Counted from the first letter of the stretch, positions 24,959 to 33,759 are shown. The stretch: 64,000 bases of DNA from Flammeovirgaceae bacterium (GCA_015180985.1 CP054185.1:1667001-1731000); one strand, 5' to 3'. Program-made: numbers and translations. Notes: generated from the sequence alone by a model not told the origin.

Positions 24959-25750
24959 TCAATTTTTGATTAACCGGGCCAGCAACTCCTTAAAAAATTT
25001 TGCCGCCACCATGGCCGTCATGTCGTTCAGGTCGCGCTGCGGGTTTAGTTCAACAATGTCGGCACCAACCATCTTTCCTTTTACTTGCTGAATGATGGAA
25101 AGTACCTGTCTGGTAGTTAATCCTCCGGGTTCGTGGTGTGACACCCCGGGTGCAAAGGCCGGATCGAGTACGTCCAGATCGAGTGAGATATAAACGGGCC
25201 CATCAAAACTGAATTGCAAACGGTCATCCCAGTTTTTCATTTCGATAATCTCAACACCAAATTTTTTAGCTTGTTCACGCTGGTGCGGATTAAGTGTACG
25301 GATGCCTACCTGCACGAGTCGTTTAGCCAATCCTTCTTCCATAATGCGGGCAAACGGGCAGGCATGCGAATACCGGTTGCCTTCAAAATCAGCATACAAA
25401 TCGCTGTGGGCATCAAGGTGAAGGATGTTGAGGCCGGGGTATTTCCCGGCCACCGCTTTTACAACCGCGTAACTCACCGAGTGGTCACCGCCCAGGCAAA
25501 GCACGTTATCGTGCGATTGCAACGCGGAAGAAATTTTACGGGTGATTTCCTGAATAGCCATTTCACCGGCCGGCAGCGACAGGTCGCCCAGGTCTTTCCA
25601 CTGTGAACATTGGCTCAGGTCGGTTCCGTCTTCAGCGCAATAGTTGGAGGAAGGGCTGTGATAAGCGCCACGGATTTTTGCCGGAGCCTGTGCGGCCCCT
25701 TGCAGGTACGATGAATTTTCATCGAGCGGTATGCCGATAACGGCCACCAT
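24959..25750 (-). CDS. Agmatinase/arginase-family ureohydrolase
   Basis: 263 residues. All binuclear manganese ligands of the family are in place: His90 in CLGGDHS, Asp113, His115 and Asp117 in HLDAHSDLY, and Asp191 and Asp193 in ISLDLDVLDPAFAPG. 'HHEPGGLTTRQVL' favours agmatinase (SpeB-like) over arginase, since it resembles the agmatinase substrate loop. Agmatinase makes putrescine and urea from agmatine; a formimidoylglutamase or guanidinobutyrase activity cannot be excluded. The start codon lies 4 bases after the aspS stop, so the two genes are almost certainly co-transcribed although functionally unrelated. Confidence 0.9.
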   Translation of the reverse strand: MVAVIGIPLDENSSYLQGAAQAPAKIRGAYHSPSSNYCAEDGTDLSQCSQWKDLGDLSLPAGEMAIQEITRKISSALQSHDNVLCLGGDHSVSYAVVKAVAGKYPGLNILHLDAHSDLYADFEGNRYSHACPFARIMEEGLAKRLVQVGIRTLNPHQREQAKKFGVEIIEMKNWDDRLQFSFDGPVYISLDLDVLDPAFAPGVSHHEPGGLTTRQVLSIIQQVKGKMVGADIVELNPQRDLNDMTAMVAAKFFKELLARLIKN

Positions 25751-25754
25751 GTGC

Positions 25755-27503
25755 TTAGGGTTTGATGATAAGGCCCAACTCCTTCAACTGTTCTTCAGAG
25801 ATGGTTGACGGTGTATCGATCATCATGTCCCGACCCGCATTGTTTTTAGGGAAAGCAATAAAATCGCGGATGGAGTCGGAACCCCCGAACAACGCGCACA
25901 GCCTGTCGAACCCGAAGGCAATGCCCCCGTGGGGTGGTGCCCCGTATTCAAAAGCCTCCATCAGAAAGCCGAATTGTTTTTTTGCTTCCTCATCGGTAAA
26001 GCCAAGTTTACGAAACATGAGTTGCTGCGTGGCGCGATCATGAATACGAATGGAGCCTCCGCCAATTTCGCTTCCGTTCAGCACCATGTCGTACGCATTG
26101 GCGCGCACATTGCCCGGGTCGGTTTCCAGCAGCGGAATGTCTTCCTGCCTGGGCGAAGTAAACGGATGGTGCATGGCATGGTAGCGTTTGGTTTCTTGGT
26201 TCCACTCCAGCAGCGGAAAATCCAAAACCCACAAGGCCGAAAATTTAGTTGCATCGCGCAGCCCAAGTTTTTCACCCATCAGCAGGCGCAGTTCGTTAAG
26301 TTGTTTCCGGGTGGTGTTTGCTTCCCCGGCCATGATAAGCAGCAGATCACCGGGTTGAGCCTGAAAGGCTTCGGCCCATTTCTTCAACTCATCAGCCGTA
26401 TAAAATTTATCCACCGATGATTTGAAGGTTCCATCCGCACGGTACTGTACGTACACCAATCCTTTTGCCCCGACCTGCGGGCGTTTTACAAAGTCGGTCA
26501 GTTCATCCAGTTGCTTACGCGTGTACTCGGCACAGCCTTTGGCACAAATACCCACCACCAGTTCGGCACTGTCGAACACGTTGAAGTTTTTGCCGGAGGT
26601 TAGGTGTTTAATTTCAACGAACTTCATCTCAAACCGTGTATCCGGTTTATCCGACCCGTAATATTTCATCGCATCGGCATAGGTCATGCGTGGTACGGGG
26701 CCAAGTTCAATTCCTTTTACAGTTTTAAATAAGTGGCGAATCAGTCCTTCAAACGTGTTGAGAATATCTTCTTGTGTAATAAAAGCCATTTCGCAGTCGA
26801 TTTGCGTAAACTCCGGCTGGCGGTCCGCACGCAGGTCTTCATCGCGGAAGCAGCGCACAATCTGGTAGTACCGGTCGAAGCCCGAAACCATGAGCAGTTG
26901 TTTAAAGGTTTGAGGCGATTGCGGCAGGGCGTAGAACTCGCCATGGTGTATGCGGGAGGGAACCACAAAATCGCGGGCGCCTTCGGGTGTGGATTTAATC
27001 AGCACCGGGGTTTCCACCTCCACAAAATTCAAACTATCCAGGTAGGCGCGGGTTTGCCGGGCCATTTTGTGGCGGAGCAACAGGTTTTCGCGCACGGGTG
27101 TTCTGCGCAGGTCGAGGTAACGGTATTTCATGCGCAGCTCATCACCGCCATCCGATTCATCTTCGATGGTGAAGGGCGGCACTTTGGCGCTGTTCAATAT
27201 CTTCAGTCGGGTTACCCGCAGTTCAACATCACCGGTAGGGAGTTTATCATTTTTCGATAGGCGTTCAGTAACTACTCCTTCAGCTTCAATCACAAACTCA
27301 CGCCCCAGTGTTTTGGCAAGCGCCAGCACTGCGCTGTCGGTCTTACCCTCCTCAAATACCAGTTGGGTAATGCCGTAACGGTCGCGCAGGTCAACCCATA
27401 AAATGCTTCCCTTGTCGCGCAGGCGTTGTACCCACCCGGTAAGGGTTACTGATTGATTAACGTGTGAAATGCGCAATTCACCGCAGGTATGAGTTCGTAG
27501 CAT
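25755..27503 (-). CDS. aspS: Aspartate--tRNA ligase
   Basis: Class II aminoacyl-tRNA synthetase of the bacterial type. 582 residues, as expected. N-terminal OB-fold anticodon-binding domain ([22 protein letters not shown], about 20-42); motif 2 [18 protein letters not shown] near 216-233; the inserted GAD domain typical of bacterial AspRS at about 290-410; motif 3 GIAFGFDRL near 530. The bacterial type with the GAD insert normally charges only tRNA-Asp, or both Asp and Asn when gatCAB is used; this cannot be settled here. It is divergent from the small unknown gene at 27.6 kb and leads the agmatinase-like gene. Confidence 0.97.
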   Translation of the reverse strand: MLRTHTCGELRISHVNQSVTLTGWVQRLRDKGSILWVDLRDRYGITQLVFEEGKTDSAVLALAKTLGREFVIEAEGVVTERLSKNDKLPTGDVELRVTRLKILNSAKVPPFTIEDESDGGDELRMKYRYLDLRRTPVRENLLLRHKMARQTRAYLDSLNFVEVETPVLIKSTPEGARDFVVPSRIHHGEFYALPQSPQTFKQLLMVSGFDRYYQIVRCFRDEDLRADRQPEFTQIDCEMAFITQEDILNTFEGLIRHLFKTVKGIELGPVPRMTYADAMKYYGSDKPDTRFEMKFVEIKHLTSGKNFNVFDSAELVVGICAKGCAEYTRKQLDELTDFVKRPQVGAKGLVYVQYRADGTFKSSVDKFYTADELKKWAEAFQAQPGDLLLIMAGEANTTRKQLNELRLLMGEKLGLRDATKFSALWVLDFPLLEWNQETKRYHAMHHPFTSPRQEDIPLLETDPGNVRANAYDMVLNGSEIGGGSIRIHDRATQQLMFRKLGFTDEEAKKQFGFLMEAFEYGAPPHGGIAFGFDRLCALFGGSDSIRDFIAFPKNNAGRDMMIDTPSTISEEQLKELGLIIKP

Positions 27504-27512
27504 GGGTTTTTG

Positions 27513-27520
27513 TAATTTTG
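27513..27520 (+). promoter_or_regulatory. Promoter -7 box for the 27.6-kb unknown gene
   Basis: TAATTTTG at 27513-27520, an exact TAnnTTTG match, directly upstream of aspS on the opposite strand. The transcript would start near 27526, which places the longer open frame from 27502 upstream of transcription and supports the ATG at 27592. No clear -33 element is seen. Confidence 0.45.
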
Positions 27521-27591
27521 TGCAGTTATCCGAGGGGGCGAAGTTAACAATAGTCTTTTATACAGCCCGTTATGAATTAAATTTTAGTGCC

Positions 27592-28140
27592 ATGCACCGA
27601 CTGCTGATTTTCCTGATACCGCTCATTCTCTTTTCATTTAATGAACCTAAACTGGTAAAGACCAAAATTGCTGAGGGCATGGTGGTTAGCCTGCCGAAGA
27701 ATTTCCGGCCAATGGACGACATTGATTTTGTGCAGCGCTATCCTTCGGTACGGCAGCCGATAGCGGCTTTTACCAACCAAGAGCGTGAGGTGGATTTCAG
27801 CGTAAACCTGTCGGCCACCCAATGGCCCGATGCGAATGTGGAACTTGCCCGAAAATTCTTTAAAGCAGGTATTTATAATTTGTTCGATGGCGTAGAAATG
27901 ATTGACGAGGGTGTGAAGGAAATTCATGGGAAGGAGTATATTTTTTTTGAATTTGAATCGCGCATCAAGGGCGACAGGCGCGACATGGCCCTGCAGGAAC
28001 CGGTGCTGCGGTACACCTACATTCAATATCTGGTTGAACCCGGCCGTACGCTGGTGTTTTCATTTAATTGTCCGCGCAGGCTGCGTGCCGACTGGCAGCC
28101 AACGGCTCATTCCATTATGAAGAGCATCCGGTTAAAATAA
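27592..28140 (+). CDS. Secreted protein of unknown function
   Basis: 182 residues from the ATG at 27592. It has a hydrophobic N-terminus (HRLLIFLIPLILFSFN) that could be a signal peptide, then a soluble domain with alternating short strands and helices (VVSLPKNFRPMDDIDFVQRY, VDFSVNLSATQWPDANVELARKFF, YIQYLVEPGRTLVFSFNCP, 'SIMKSIRLK'). The last segment, with an aromatic strand followed by a closing helix ending in SI, resembles small alpha/beta folds of the PsbP/Mog1 type, but that is only a guess. It is followed by tadA after 7 bases, so the two are probably co-transcribed. Confidence 0.75.
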   Translation: MHRLLIFLIPLILFSFNEPKLVKTKIAEGMVVSLPKNFRPMDDIDFVQRYPSVRQPIAAFTNQEREVDFSVNLSATQWPDANVELARKFFKAGIYNLFDGVEMIDEGVKEIHGKEYIFFEFESRIKGDRRDMALQEPVLRYTYIQYLVEPGRTLVFSFNCPRRLRADWQPTAHSIMKSIRLK

Positions 28141-28147
28141 TCCCTCC

Positions 28148-28594
28148 GTGGAAGTATTCTCCGATGAATATTTTATGCGCGAAGCGCTGAAAGAAGCGCA
28201 CAAAGCGCTGGCCATTGGCGAAGTGCCCGTAGGTGCAGTGGTGGTAAGTAACAACCGCATTATTGCACGGGCCCACAACCAAACTGAAAAGCTTACCGAT
28301 GCCACGGCTCATGCTGAAATGCTGGCAGCTACCGCAGCGGCAAACTACCTGGGTTCAAAATACCTGGATGAATGCACACTGTATGTTACCCTTGAACCCT
28401 GCGTGATGTGTGCCGGAGCGTTGAATTGGGTACAATTGCAGCGACTGGCATTCGGGGCCAGCGATCCGCAACGGGGTTACCGGCTGGTGAATGGAAAGGT
28501 GCTTCATCCGCGAACGGAGGTAACCGAAGGAGTCCTTGCCGGAGAATCAAAGGAACTGATTGACCGGTTTTTTAAGCGAATCAGGGGAAAGTGA
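28148..28594 (+). CDS. tadA: tRNA-specific adenosine deaminase
   Basis: 148 residues of the cytidine/deoxycytidylate deaminase fold. Zinc ligands and catalytic glutamate: His55 and Glu57 in AHAEM, and Cys85 and Cys88 in PCVMCAGAL, the TadA arrangement. TadA converts A34 to inosine in tRNA-Arg(ACG). The end KRIRGK is basic as in tRNA-binding TadA. The GTG at 28148 is the best start because the family N-terminus (DEYFMREAL) begins close by; the ATG at 28175 would remove part of the first helix. A guanine-deaminase-type nucleoside deaminase is a less likely alternative. Confidence 0.88.
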   Translation: MEVFSDEYFMREALKEAHKALAIGEVPVGAVVVSNNRIIARAHNQTEKLTDATAHAEMLAATAAANYLGSKYLDECTLYVTLEPCVMCAGALNWVQLQRLAFGASDPQRGYRLVNGKVLHPRTEVTEGVLAGESKELIDRFFKRIRGK

Positions 28595-28632
28595 ACGGGT
28601 TGCGGGGTCCGGGTTACGCGTTGCGCCTTGTG

Positions 28633-28707
28633 TTTAAAGTTGCGCGCTACGAGTTATGAGTTTCGAGCTAACTCGAAGCTGAAAACTCGAAACTCGCAAC
28701 TTTTAAA
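28633..28707. repeat. Imperfect long inverted repeat between tadA and sodA
   Basis: The outer arms AAAGTTGCG (28636-28644) and CGCAACTTT (28695-28703) pair, as do GAGTTTCGAG (28658-28667) and CTCGAAACTC (28686-28695). AACTCGAA occurs twice in direct orientation (28670 and 28685). The stretch just before it (28595-28632) is similarly repetitive (GGGTT-GCG-GGGTT). There is no T run, so it is not a simple terminator. It looks like an intergenic repeat of the kind that is common in this phylum. Confidence 0.5.
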
Positions 28708-28745
28708 AAGTAACGAACTTAATTCCATCTCTCTTGTTTCAAGAG

Positions 28746-28753
28746 TATATTTG
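28746..28753 (+). promoter_or_regulatory. sodA promoter -7 box
   Basis: TATATTTG (28746-28753), an exact TAnnTTTG match, 35 bases upstream of the sodA ATG. A -33 TTTG at the right distance is not evident. Confidence 0.5.
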
Positions 28754-28788
28754 AAATCTTTAATGTTTAACCACTAAACAATCCGATT

Positions 28789-29397
28789 ATGCCGTTTACG
28801 TTGCCGAATTTACCCTATGCCTTTAATGCGCTTGAACCTCATATTGATGCCCGCACCATGGAAATTCACCACGGCAAGCATCATAACGCTTATGTAACCA
28901 ACCTGAACAACGCCATTGCCAACACCGATGCTGACAAACTGAGTATTGAGGAGATTTGCAAAAACGTTTCGAAGTACCCGGTGGCCGTGCGCAACAACGG
29001 GGGAGGCCATTACAATCACAGTTTGTTCTGGACCATTATGGGCCCGAATGCGGGGGGTGTGCCAACCGGTGCGCTGGCCGATGCGATTAATTCGGCCTTT
29101 GGCAATTTTGATGAATTCAAAACCAGGTTCGCTGCGGCCGGTGCCGGCCGGTTTGGCTCAGGCTGGGCCTGGCTGATTGTGGATGGAAGCAAGAAGCTGC
29201 AGATTACCTCAACGCTCAACCAGGATAATCCGCTGATGGATGTTGCTGAAGTAAAAGGAACACCTGTTCTAGGCCTGGATGTTTGGGAACACGCCTACTA
29301 CCTTAACTACCAGAACCGCAGGCCGGATTACATCGCTGCCTGGTGGAATGTGGTAAACTGGGCCGAGGTGGCGAAACGGTTTGCCGCTGCGCAGTAG
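28789..29397 (+). CDS. sodA: Superoxide dismutase, Mn/Fe family
   Basis: 202 residues. Metal ligands His27, His77 ([11 protein letters not shown]), Asp164 and His168 (LDVWEHAYY). Gly at position 73 in the GGH motif and Gln145 in NQDNPLM are the pattern of Mn-type rather than Fe-type enzymes, although Bacteroidota members are often cambialistic. It has no signal peptide, so it is cytoplasmic. It has its own promoter box and ends in a clear intrinsic terminator, so it is a single-gene unit. Confidence 0.95.
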   Translation: MPFTLPNLPYAFNALEPHIDARTMEIHHGKHHNAYVTNLNNAIANTDADKLSIEEICKNVSKYPVAVRNNGGGHYNHSLFWTIMGPNAGGVPTGALADAINSAFGNFDEFKTRFAAAGAGRFGSGWAWLIVDGSKKLQITSTLNQDNPLMDVAEVKGTPVLGLDVWEHAYYLNYQNRRPDYIAAWWNVVNWAEVAKRFAAAQ

Positions 29398-29428
29398 CAC
29401 AAGCAGAGCATGTTAAAATAAGGTTAAA

Positions 29429-29457
29429 AATCCCGGTATCGGCCGGGATTTTTTTAT
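29429..29457 (+). terminator. sodA intrinsic terminator
   Basis: Stem AATCCCGG (29429-29436) with CCGGGATT (29443-29450), 6-base loop, followed by a T run. It lies about 30 bases after the sodA stop. Confidence 0.85.
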
Positions 29458-29497
29458 TGTGCGCCCCCCTTATTCGAAACATTCCGATCCTATTTGA

Positions 29498-29589
29498 TAA
29501 GAGGTTCTTCGCCCCCTTGCAGCGGAGCTCAGTACGACAGTGTATTTGTTATGCTGAGCCATGCTTTGAGCGTGGCGAAGCATCTCTTG
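29498..29589 (+). repeat. Dispersed 92-bp repeat, copy 1
   Basis: 92 bases starting TAAGAGGTTCTTCGC and ending GCGAAGCATCTCTTG. The copy at 29702-29793 differs at only three positions. The two ends are imperfect inverted repeats of each other (12 of 14 positions). No target-site duplication is evident. Confidence 0.85.
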
Positions 29590-29701
29590 ATACCAAGAGG
29601 AAGAACTTTTAGCCTACGTTGGAGTTCTTATCCTACGTGTGAGATGAAAGAAGAATGAGTACAGAGACCATGCAGAAAGTAACATTTTCATCGTATTTTG
29701 G

Positions 29702-29793
29702 TAAGAGGTTCTTCGCCCCCTTGCAGCGGAGCTCAGTACGACAGTGAATTTGTTATGCTTCGCCATGCTTTGAGCGTGGCGAAGCATCTCTTG
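29702..29793 (+). repeat. Dispersed 92-bp repeat, copy 2
   Basis: Second copy in the same orientation, 89 of 92 positions identical to copy 1. The changes are one T to A and GA to TC in the middle; the latter makes the centre more palindromic (TTCGCC). Confidence 0.85.
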
Positions 29794-29874
29794 CTGCAAG
29801 ACGATAAATTATTTCTTACCAACAGCATTTGTTGGTGGTATGTTCGGATTATAAGATTTGTTGATCAGTAATTC

Positions 29875-30297
29875 CTACCTCAATGGAATGATATACGCTA
29901 ACCCGGTTCGAACGGCAAACTCGCCTTCAAAGTAGAAGTCACCAATCAGTTCGAGCCGCCAGCTGTTTTTTAATGGTATAGCACCACCTGCACCTAATGA
30001 AAAATCATTTTGGCCAATCAGCCCGCGGCCGCGGGCAAAAAAGTGGTCGGTAAAGTAATACCGGCTGCCAAACACAAAACTCTCATCGCGCTTTGTCCAG
30101 ATTTCCGCCCCGGCTGTTATGGTGAATTTGCGGATGACAAAGTAGTTCAGCTCAAAGCCAACCTGGGCTTTATCAAACAGGTTATCGTTATCGGTTTTCA
30201 GGAAGTCCATGGCGCCACCCAGCATCAAATCGTTGGAACTTTGGGAGTAGGCCAGGGTAGCGCAAAAAATCAGACCAAGCGCAAAAAGTTTTCTCAT
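29875..30297 (-). CDS. Small outer-membrane beta-barrel protein
   Basis: 140 residues. Signal peptide 1-19 (ends LAYSQ). The rest is alternating amphipathic strands with frequent aromatic and glycine residues (VGFELNYFVIRKFTITAGAEIW, FGSRYYFTDHFFARGRGLIG, WRLELIGDFYF, FAVRTGLAYIIPLR), ending in a C-terminal aromatic/Arg strand as in outer-membrane barrels. It resembles the porin-like small barrels of Bacteroidota. Its role is unknown. It is the last gene before the repeat-rich gap and stands near the 52-residue membrane protein on the same strand. Confidence 0.8.
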   Translation of the reverse strand: MRKLFALGLIFCATLAYSQSSNDLMLGGAMDFLKTDNDNLFDKAQVGFELNYFVIRKFTITAGAEIWTKRDESFVFGSRYYFTDHFFARGRGLIGQNDFSLGAGGAIPLKNSWRLELIGDFYFEGEFAVRTGLAYIIPLR

Positions 30298-30342
30298 CTA
30301 AAAAATGATTTAACAAATATACGGATTGAACGCTATTTGCGG

Positions 30343-30501
30343 TTACTGTCTTGTATCAGGTTTACTTTTTTGAGCTTGCCGGTAATAGTTTCCAGTCTCG
30401 TTGTTGTTGGGAAGCAGGTAGTTTTGGAAAACCACCATGGCGATTATCAAACCTATGGTAAACAGGGTTATCAGGGTTAATACCAATGCCAACTTTTCCA
30501 T
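30343..30501 (-). CDS. Small single-span membrane protein (52 residues)
   Basis: A frame from ATG at 30501 to TAA at 30343. It is easily missed because of its length. The protein is MEKLALVLTLITLFTIGLII through a hydrophobic helix (about 4-25), then a polar tail with NNN and a basic end (KSKPDTRQ). The single membrane helix with a short cytoplasmic or periplasmic tail is like many small membrane regulators. It lies between the barrel gene downstream (45 bases after its stop) and the HtrA-like gene upstream. No family is recognised; coding status is inferred from composition only. Confidence 0.6.
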   Translation of the reverse strand: MEKLALVLTLITLFTIGLIIAMVVFQNYLLPNNNETGNYYRQAQKSKPDTRQ

Positions 30502-30688
30502 AACCGCTTTTTAGAATTAAGTTACTAACAGAATAGTTGAGCTGATACCCCGTTAACAAGCTCCGTACCAATGGTTTGCCTTATTGATTTACCGTTGTGA
30601 TAACTAATGATTATCGGCCCGACCTTACAAAATGGCAAGGGTGTTTGAAAAATTGTCAGGCAGGGGTGCCAGGCTTTGGTGACCGGTG

Positions 30689-32122
30689 TTACCGGATAAT
30701 AAACGGTATCTCCACCTGCTGCTTGGCACTGTTAACACCATAGATATATCCTCGTCCTTTAAATTTTTCAAAAAACTCAATTACATCTTCCGGCTCCTTA
30801 ACCCGTACACGGTTAATGGCAATGATGGTGAAGTTTTCGGGTACCCCGATTTGCTTGAGCACGCTTTTGTCTTTCAGCTTGAAAACTTTTATGCCGTAAT
30901 CGGTGGCCTCCAGTTCGGCACCCAGCGAAGCCGAAGAATAAATTTTCCGTTTTACAATTTCGGTGGTGCCCGATTTGTTGACCAGCGTAACCGAGGCCGT
31001 TGATGTTTTATTATCGCGCAGGTAAGTAACTGCAATCTTATCGCCCGGATAACGATAGGCCAGTTCTTCCTCGAATGCACTTTGGCTGTTTACTTCTGCA
31101 TTATTGATTCGTATAATCACATCGCCAGGTTTTAAACCGGCCTTTACCGCGGGCCCTTCCTTATCCAGGCTTTCAACCAATACGCCTTTAAAATCAATTC
31201 CCTCGGTTTTTAAATCGTACTTCCTTGCGTTTTGAAAATTGTATTCAATCACGTTTCCGCCAAAAAGGGCTTTTTGTACCACACCATATTTTACAAGGTC
31301 ATCAAAAACTTTTTTGGCAATGTCCACCGGCACGGCAAAAGCGTAGCCGGTGTAACTGCCCGTACGGGAGAGGATGGCCGTGTTGATGCCGACCAGCGCT
31401 CCTGCTTTGTTTACCAGTGCCCCACCGCTATTGCCGGGGTTAATGGCTGCATCAGTTTGAATAAAAGATTCGATTGGGAACTTGCCCTCCAGAATTCCAA
31501 TTCTTCTTCCTTTGGCGCTTACAATACCGGCTGTTACGGTTGACGAAAGCGAAAAAGGATTTCCGACTGCCACTACCCATTCGCCCACCTGAAGTTCTTT
31601 GGATGAGCCCAGTGTAATGGCCGGCAGGTTGGTCTCTTCAATCTTTAGTACTGCTAAATCAGTTGAAGGATCGGTTCCAATCAGTTCGGCCGGATACACC
31701 TTTTTATTATAGTTTACTTCAATGCGCTCGGCCGATTCAACCACGTGGTTGTTGGTAATGATGTAGCCATCGCGGGTGAAGATGACACCGGAGCCGCTGC
31801 TTACCTGGGTTTGCGTTGTTCCTCCACCGAAAAACCAGTCGAACGGAGAGTATGAGGTTCCTTTAAAAATGCTGTTGATGTACACCACACTGGGTATGGC
31901 TTTGTTGGCTGCCGTGCTGAAGTCGGTTAGCTCTGTAGGGTTTGCCGAACCGGAAATTTCAGGAACTGTTACCGGGTAAGCAGGCGAATCGTAATGTACA
32001 TTGGTGAAAACTGTATCGGGTTGAGGCTTACTGCTATCATTCTTGATAAAGAATTGAAAACCCATAAAGGCGCCTGCCAGTCCGGCAAGGAAGCCCACAA
32101 CAATAACTTTGAGTGTATTCAT
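30689..32122 (-). CDS. HtrA/DegP-type serine protease with PDZ domain
   Basis: 477 residues from the ATG at 32122; an upstream start at 32236 would put 38 unrelated residues before the membrane anchor. The N-terminal anchor/signal is at about 5-24. The trypsin-like domain has the catalytic triad His126 (TNNHVV), Asp155 (STDLAVL) and Ser232 (INPGNSGGAL). A PDZ domain at about 300-390 (GLKPGDVIIRINN) and a second, degenerate PDZ-like region at about 400-475 follow. HtrA proteins degrade or refold misfolded periplasmic proteins. It starts opposite the GH3 gene in a shared intergenic space; a near-consensus box (TATATTTA, 32194-32187 minus) lies upstream. Confidence 0.94.
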   Translation of the reverse strand: MNTLKVIVVGFLAGLAGAFMGFQFFIKNDSSKPQPDTVFTNVHYDSPAYPVTVPEISGSANPTELTDFSTAANKAIPSVVYINSIFKGTSYSPFDWFFGGGTTQTQVSSGSGVIFTRDGYIITNNHVVESAERIEVNYNKKVYPAELIGTDPSTDLAVLKIEETNLPAITLGSSKELQVGEWVVAVGNPFSLSSTVTAGIVSAKGRRIGILEGKFPIESFIQTDAAINPGNSGGALVNKAGALVGINTAILSRTGSYTGYAFAVPVDIAKKVFDDLVKYGVVQKALFGGNVIEYNFQNARKYDLKTEGIDFKGVLVESLDKEGPAVKAGLKPGDVIIRINNAEVNSQSAFEEELAYRYPGDKIAVTYLRDNKTSTASVTLVNKSGTTEIVKRKIYSSASLGAELEATDYGIKVFKLKDKSVLKQIGVPENFTIIAINRVRVKEPEDVIEFFEKFKGRGYIYGVNSAKQQVEIPFIIR

Positions 32123-32242
32123 AACGATGCTATCCGGTTTGATGTTTGGCAAAGAGCAAAAGTTGATTCGCCCGCCTATTTTGGTGTAAATATAATCTGC
32201 CCTACGGTTTTGCGGTTTTTTCGGTTGCGCGGACAAAATATT

Positions 32243-32250
32243 TACTTTTG
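32243..32250 (+). promoter_or_regulatory. GH3 gene promoter -7 box
   Basis: TACTTTTG (32243-32250) is an exact TAnnTTTG match only 6 bases before the ATG at 32257. If used, the transcript begins at or next to the start codon, giving a nearly leaderless message. Confidence 0.5.
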
Positions 32251-32256
32251 GCTTTT

Positions 32257-33753
32257 ATGGGAATCCGCTCAGTACTTGCCAAACCTTTTGCTGCTTATGT
32301 GGCTGCACAGACCCGGAAATGGGCCAGCCAACCCGGTCGTGTTCAGTTGCAAACACTCACAAAAATTATACGGCAGGCAAGCCATACTGCTTTCGGTAGG
32401 GATCACGGGTTCACAACTGTTCAGTCATACGAAGACTTTAAAAAGCAAGTACCGGTTCGCGATTATGAACAACTGAAGCCTTACATCGACCGGATTTTAA
32501 CGGGTGAAGGCGATGTGTTGTGGAGAGGCAAGCCGGCTTACCTGGCCAAAACTTCGGGTACTACTTCGGGCACCAAGTACATACCTATTTCGCACGAGTC
32601 GAAATACAGTCATTTTATAAGTGCCCGCAATTCAACGCTAAGTTATGTTCATCAAACAGGTAACGCTTCCTTTCTGGATGGCAACCTGATTTTCCTTTCG
32701 GGCAGTCCGGAACTGGAAGAAATTGGCGGCATTAAAACCGGCAGGTTGTCGGGCATCTCCAATCACCTGGTGCCGGGTTACCTGCGTACCAACCAGAAGC
32801 CCTCGTATGCTACCAATTGCATTGAGGATTGGGAAGAAAAACTTGAACGAATAATAGATGAAACGCTGCATGCCAACATGACGCTGATATCGGGCATACC
32901 GCCATGGGTACAAATGTATTTTGACCGTATACATGCGCGCACCGGAAAGAAGATTAAAGATGTGTTTCCTAATTTCTCGGTGTTTGTTTACGGGGGTGTT
33001 AATTTTGAGCCGTATCGGGCCAGGCTGGAGGAATCCATCGGCAAGAAAGTTGACTCCATCGAAACCTATCCGGCCTCCGAAGGTTTCATCGCTTACCAGG
33101 ATTCGCAGCATGAACCGGGCTTACTGCTGCTGCTCAACAACGGCATGTTTTATGAGTTTATTCCGGCAGAAGAATATTTTGCTGAAAACCCAACACGACT
33201 AAGCATTGAAGAAGTTGAACTGGGTAAAAACTATGCACTCATTATTAATAGCAATGCCGGACTGTGGGGATACTCCATTGGCGATACGGTAAAGTTTGTT
33301 TCCAAAAACCCATACCGGCTGCTGGTTACCGGCCGTATTAAACATTTTATATCGGCTTTTGGCGAACACGTAATCGGTGAAGAAGTCGAAAAGGCCATGA
33401 AAGCCACGATGCAGAAATTTCCGGAAGTTGAACTTACCGAGTTTACCGTGGCACCGCAGGTAACACCTTCGGAGGGCCCGCCACACCATGAGTGGCTTGT
33501 TGAATTTGGAAAAGCGCCAGCCGACCTGGCCTCCTTTGCCTTGAACCTGGATAACCAAATGCGGGCATTAAATGTTTACTACGATGACCTGATTACCGGA
33601 AGTATCCTGCAGCCGCTGAAGATAACCTTGCTGAAACCGAATGCCTTCGTTGAGTATATGAAATCGCAGGGTAAATTAGGCGGGCAAAATAAAGTACCCC
33701 GGCTTTCGAATGATCGGAAAATTGCCGACCTACTCAGTATGTTTAAATTGTAA
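32257..33753 (+). CDS. GH3 auxin-responsive promoter family protein
   Basis: 498 residues of the GH3 family, ANL-type adenylating enzymes first known in plants, where they join amino acids to jasmonate or auxin. The ATP loop reads AKTSGTTSGTKYIPIS (about 93-108). GVNFEPYRARLEESIG and ETYPASEG follow, and the Asp-containing GYSIGDTVKF is near 340. Bacterial members are common in Bacteroidota and of unknown substrate. The downstream gene is dxr, 6 bases after the stop, so this gene is probably transcribed with the isoprenoid gene. Confidence 0.92.
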   Translation: MGIRSVLAKPFAAYVAAQTRKWASQPGRVQLQTLTKIIRQASHTAFGRDHGFTTVQSYEDFKKQVPVRDYEQLKPYIDRILTGEGDVLWRGKPAYLAKTSGTTSGTKYIPISHESKYSHFISARNSTLSYVHQTGNASFLDGNLIFLSGSPELEEIGGIKTGRLSGISNHLVPGYLRTNQKPSYATNCIEDWEEKLERIIDETLHANMTLISGIPPWVQMYFDRIHARTGKKIKDVFPNFSVFVYGGVNFEPYRARLEESIGKKVDSIETYPASEGFIAYQDSQHEPGLLLLLNNGMFYEFIPAEEYFAENPTRLSIEEVELGKNYALIINSNAGLWGYSIGDTVKFVSKNPYRLLVTGRIKHFISAFGEHVIGEEVEKAMKATMQKFPEVELTEFTVAPQVTPSEGPPHHEWLVEFGKAPADLASFALNLDNQMRALNVYYDDLITGSILQPLKITLLKPNAFVEYMKSQGKLGGQNKVPRLSNDRKIADLLSMFKL

Positions 33754-33759
33754 TCTATT

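Larger units (their letters stand above)
29458..29874. other. Gene-free region carrying two repeat copies
   Basis: Between the sodA terminator and the next gene I find no credible coding frame. It holds two near-identical copies of the dispersed repeat (29498-29589 and 29702-29793) separated by 112 bases. The 61-codon minus-strand frame through it consists largely of repeat sequence. Confidence 0.7.

Noticed and set aside
24777-25091. Plus-strand frame of 104 codons between methyltransferase and agmatinase-like genes
   Set aside because: It is antisense to the agmatinase-like gene and partly composed of the repeat; composition not protein-like.
29614-29799. 61-codon minus-strand open frame between sodA and the barrel gene
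   Set aside because: About half of it lies within the dispersed repeat and its composition is repeat-like; no protein-like pattern or start context.
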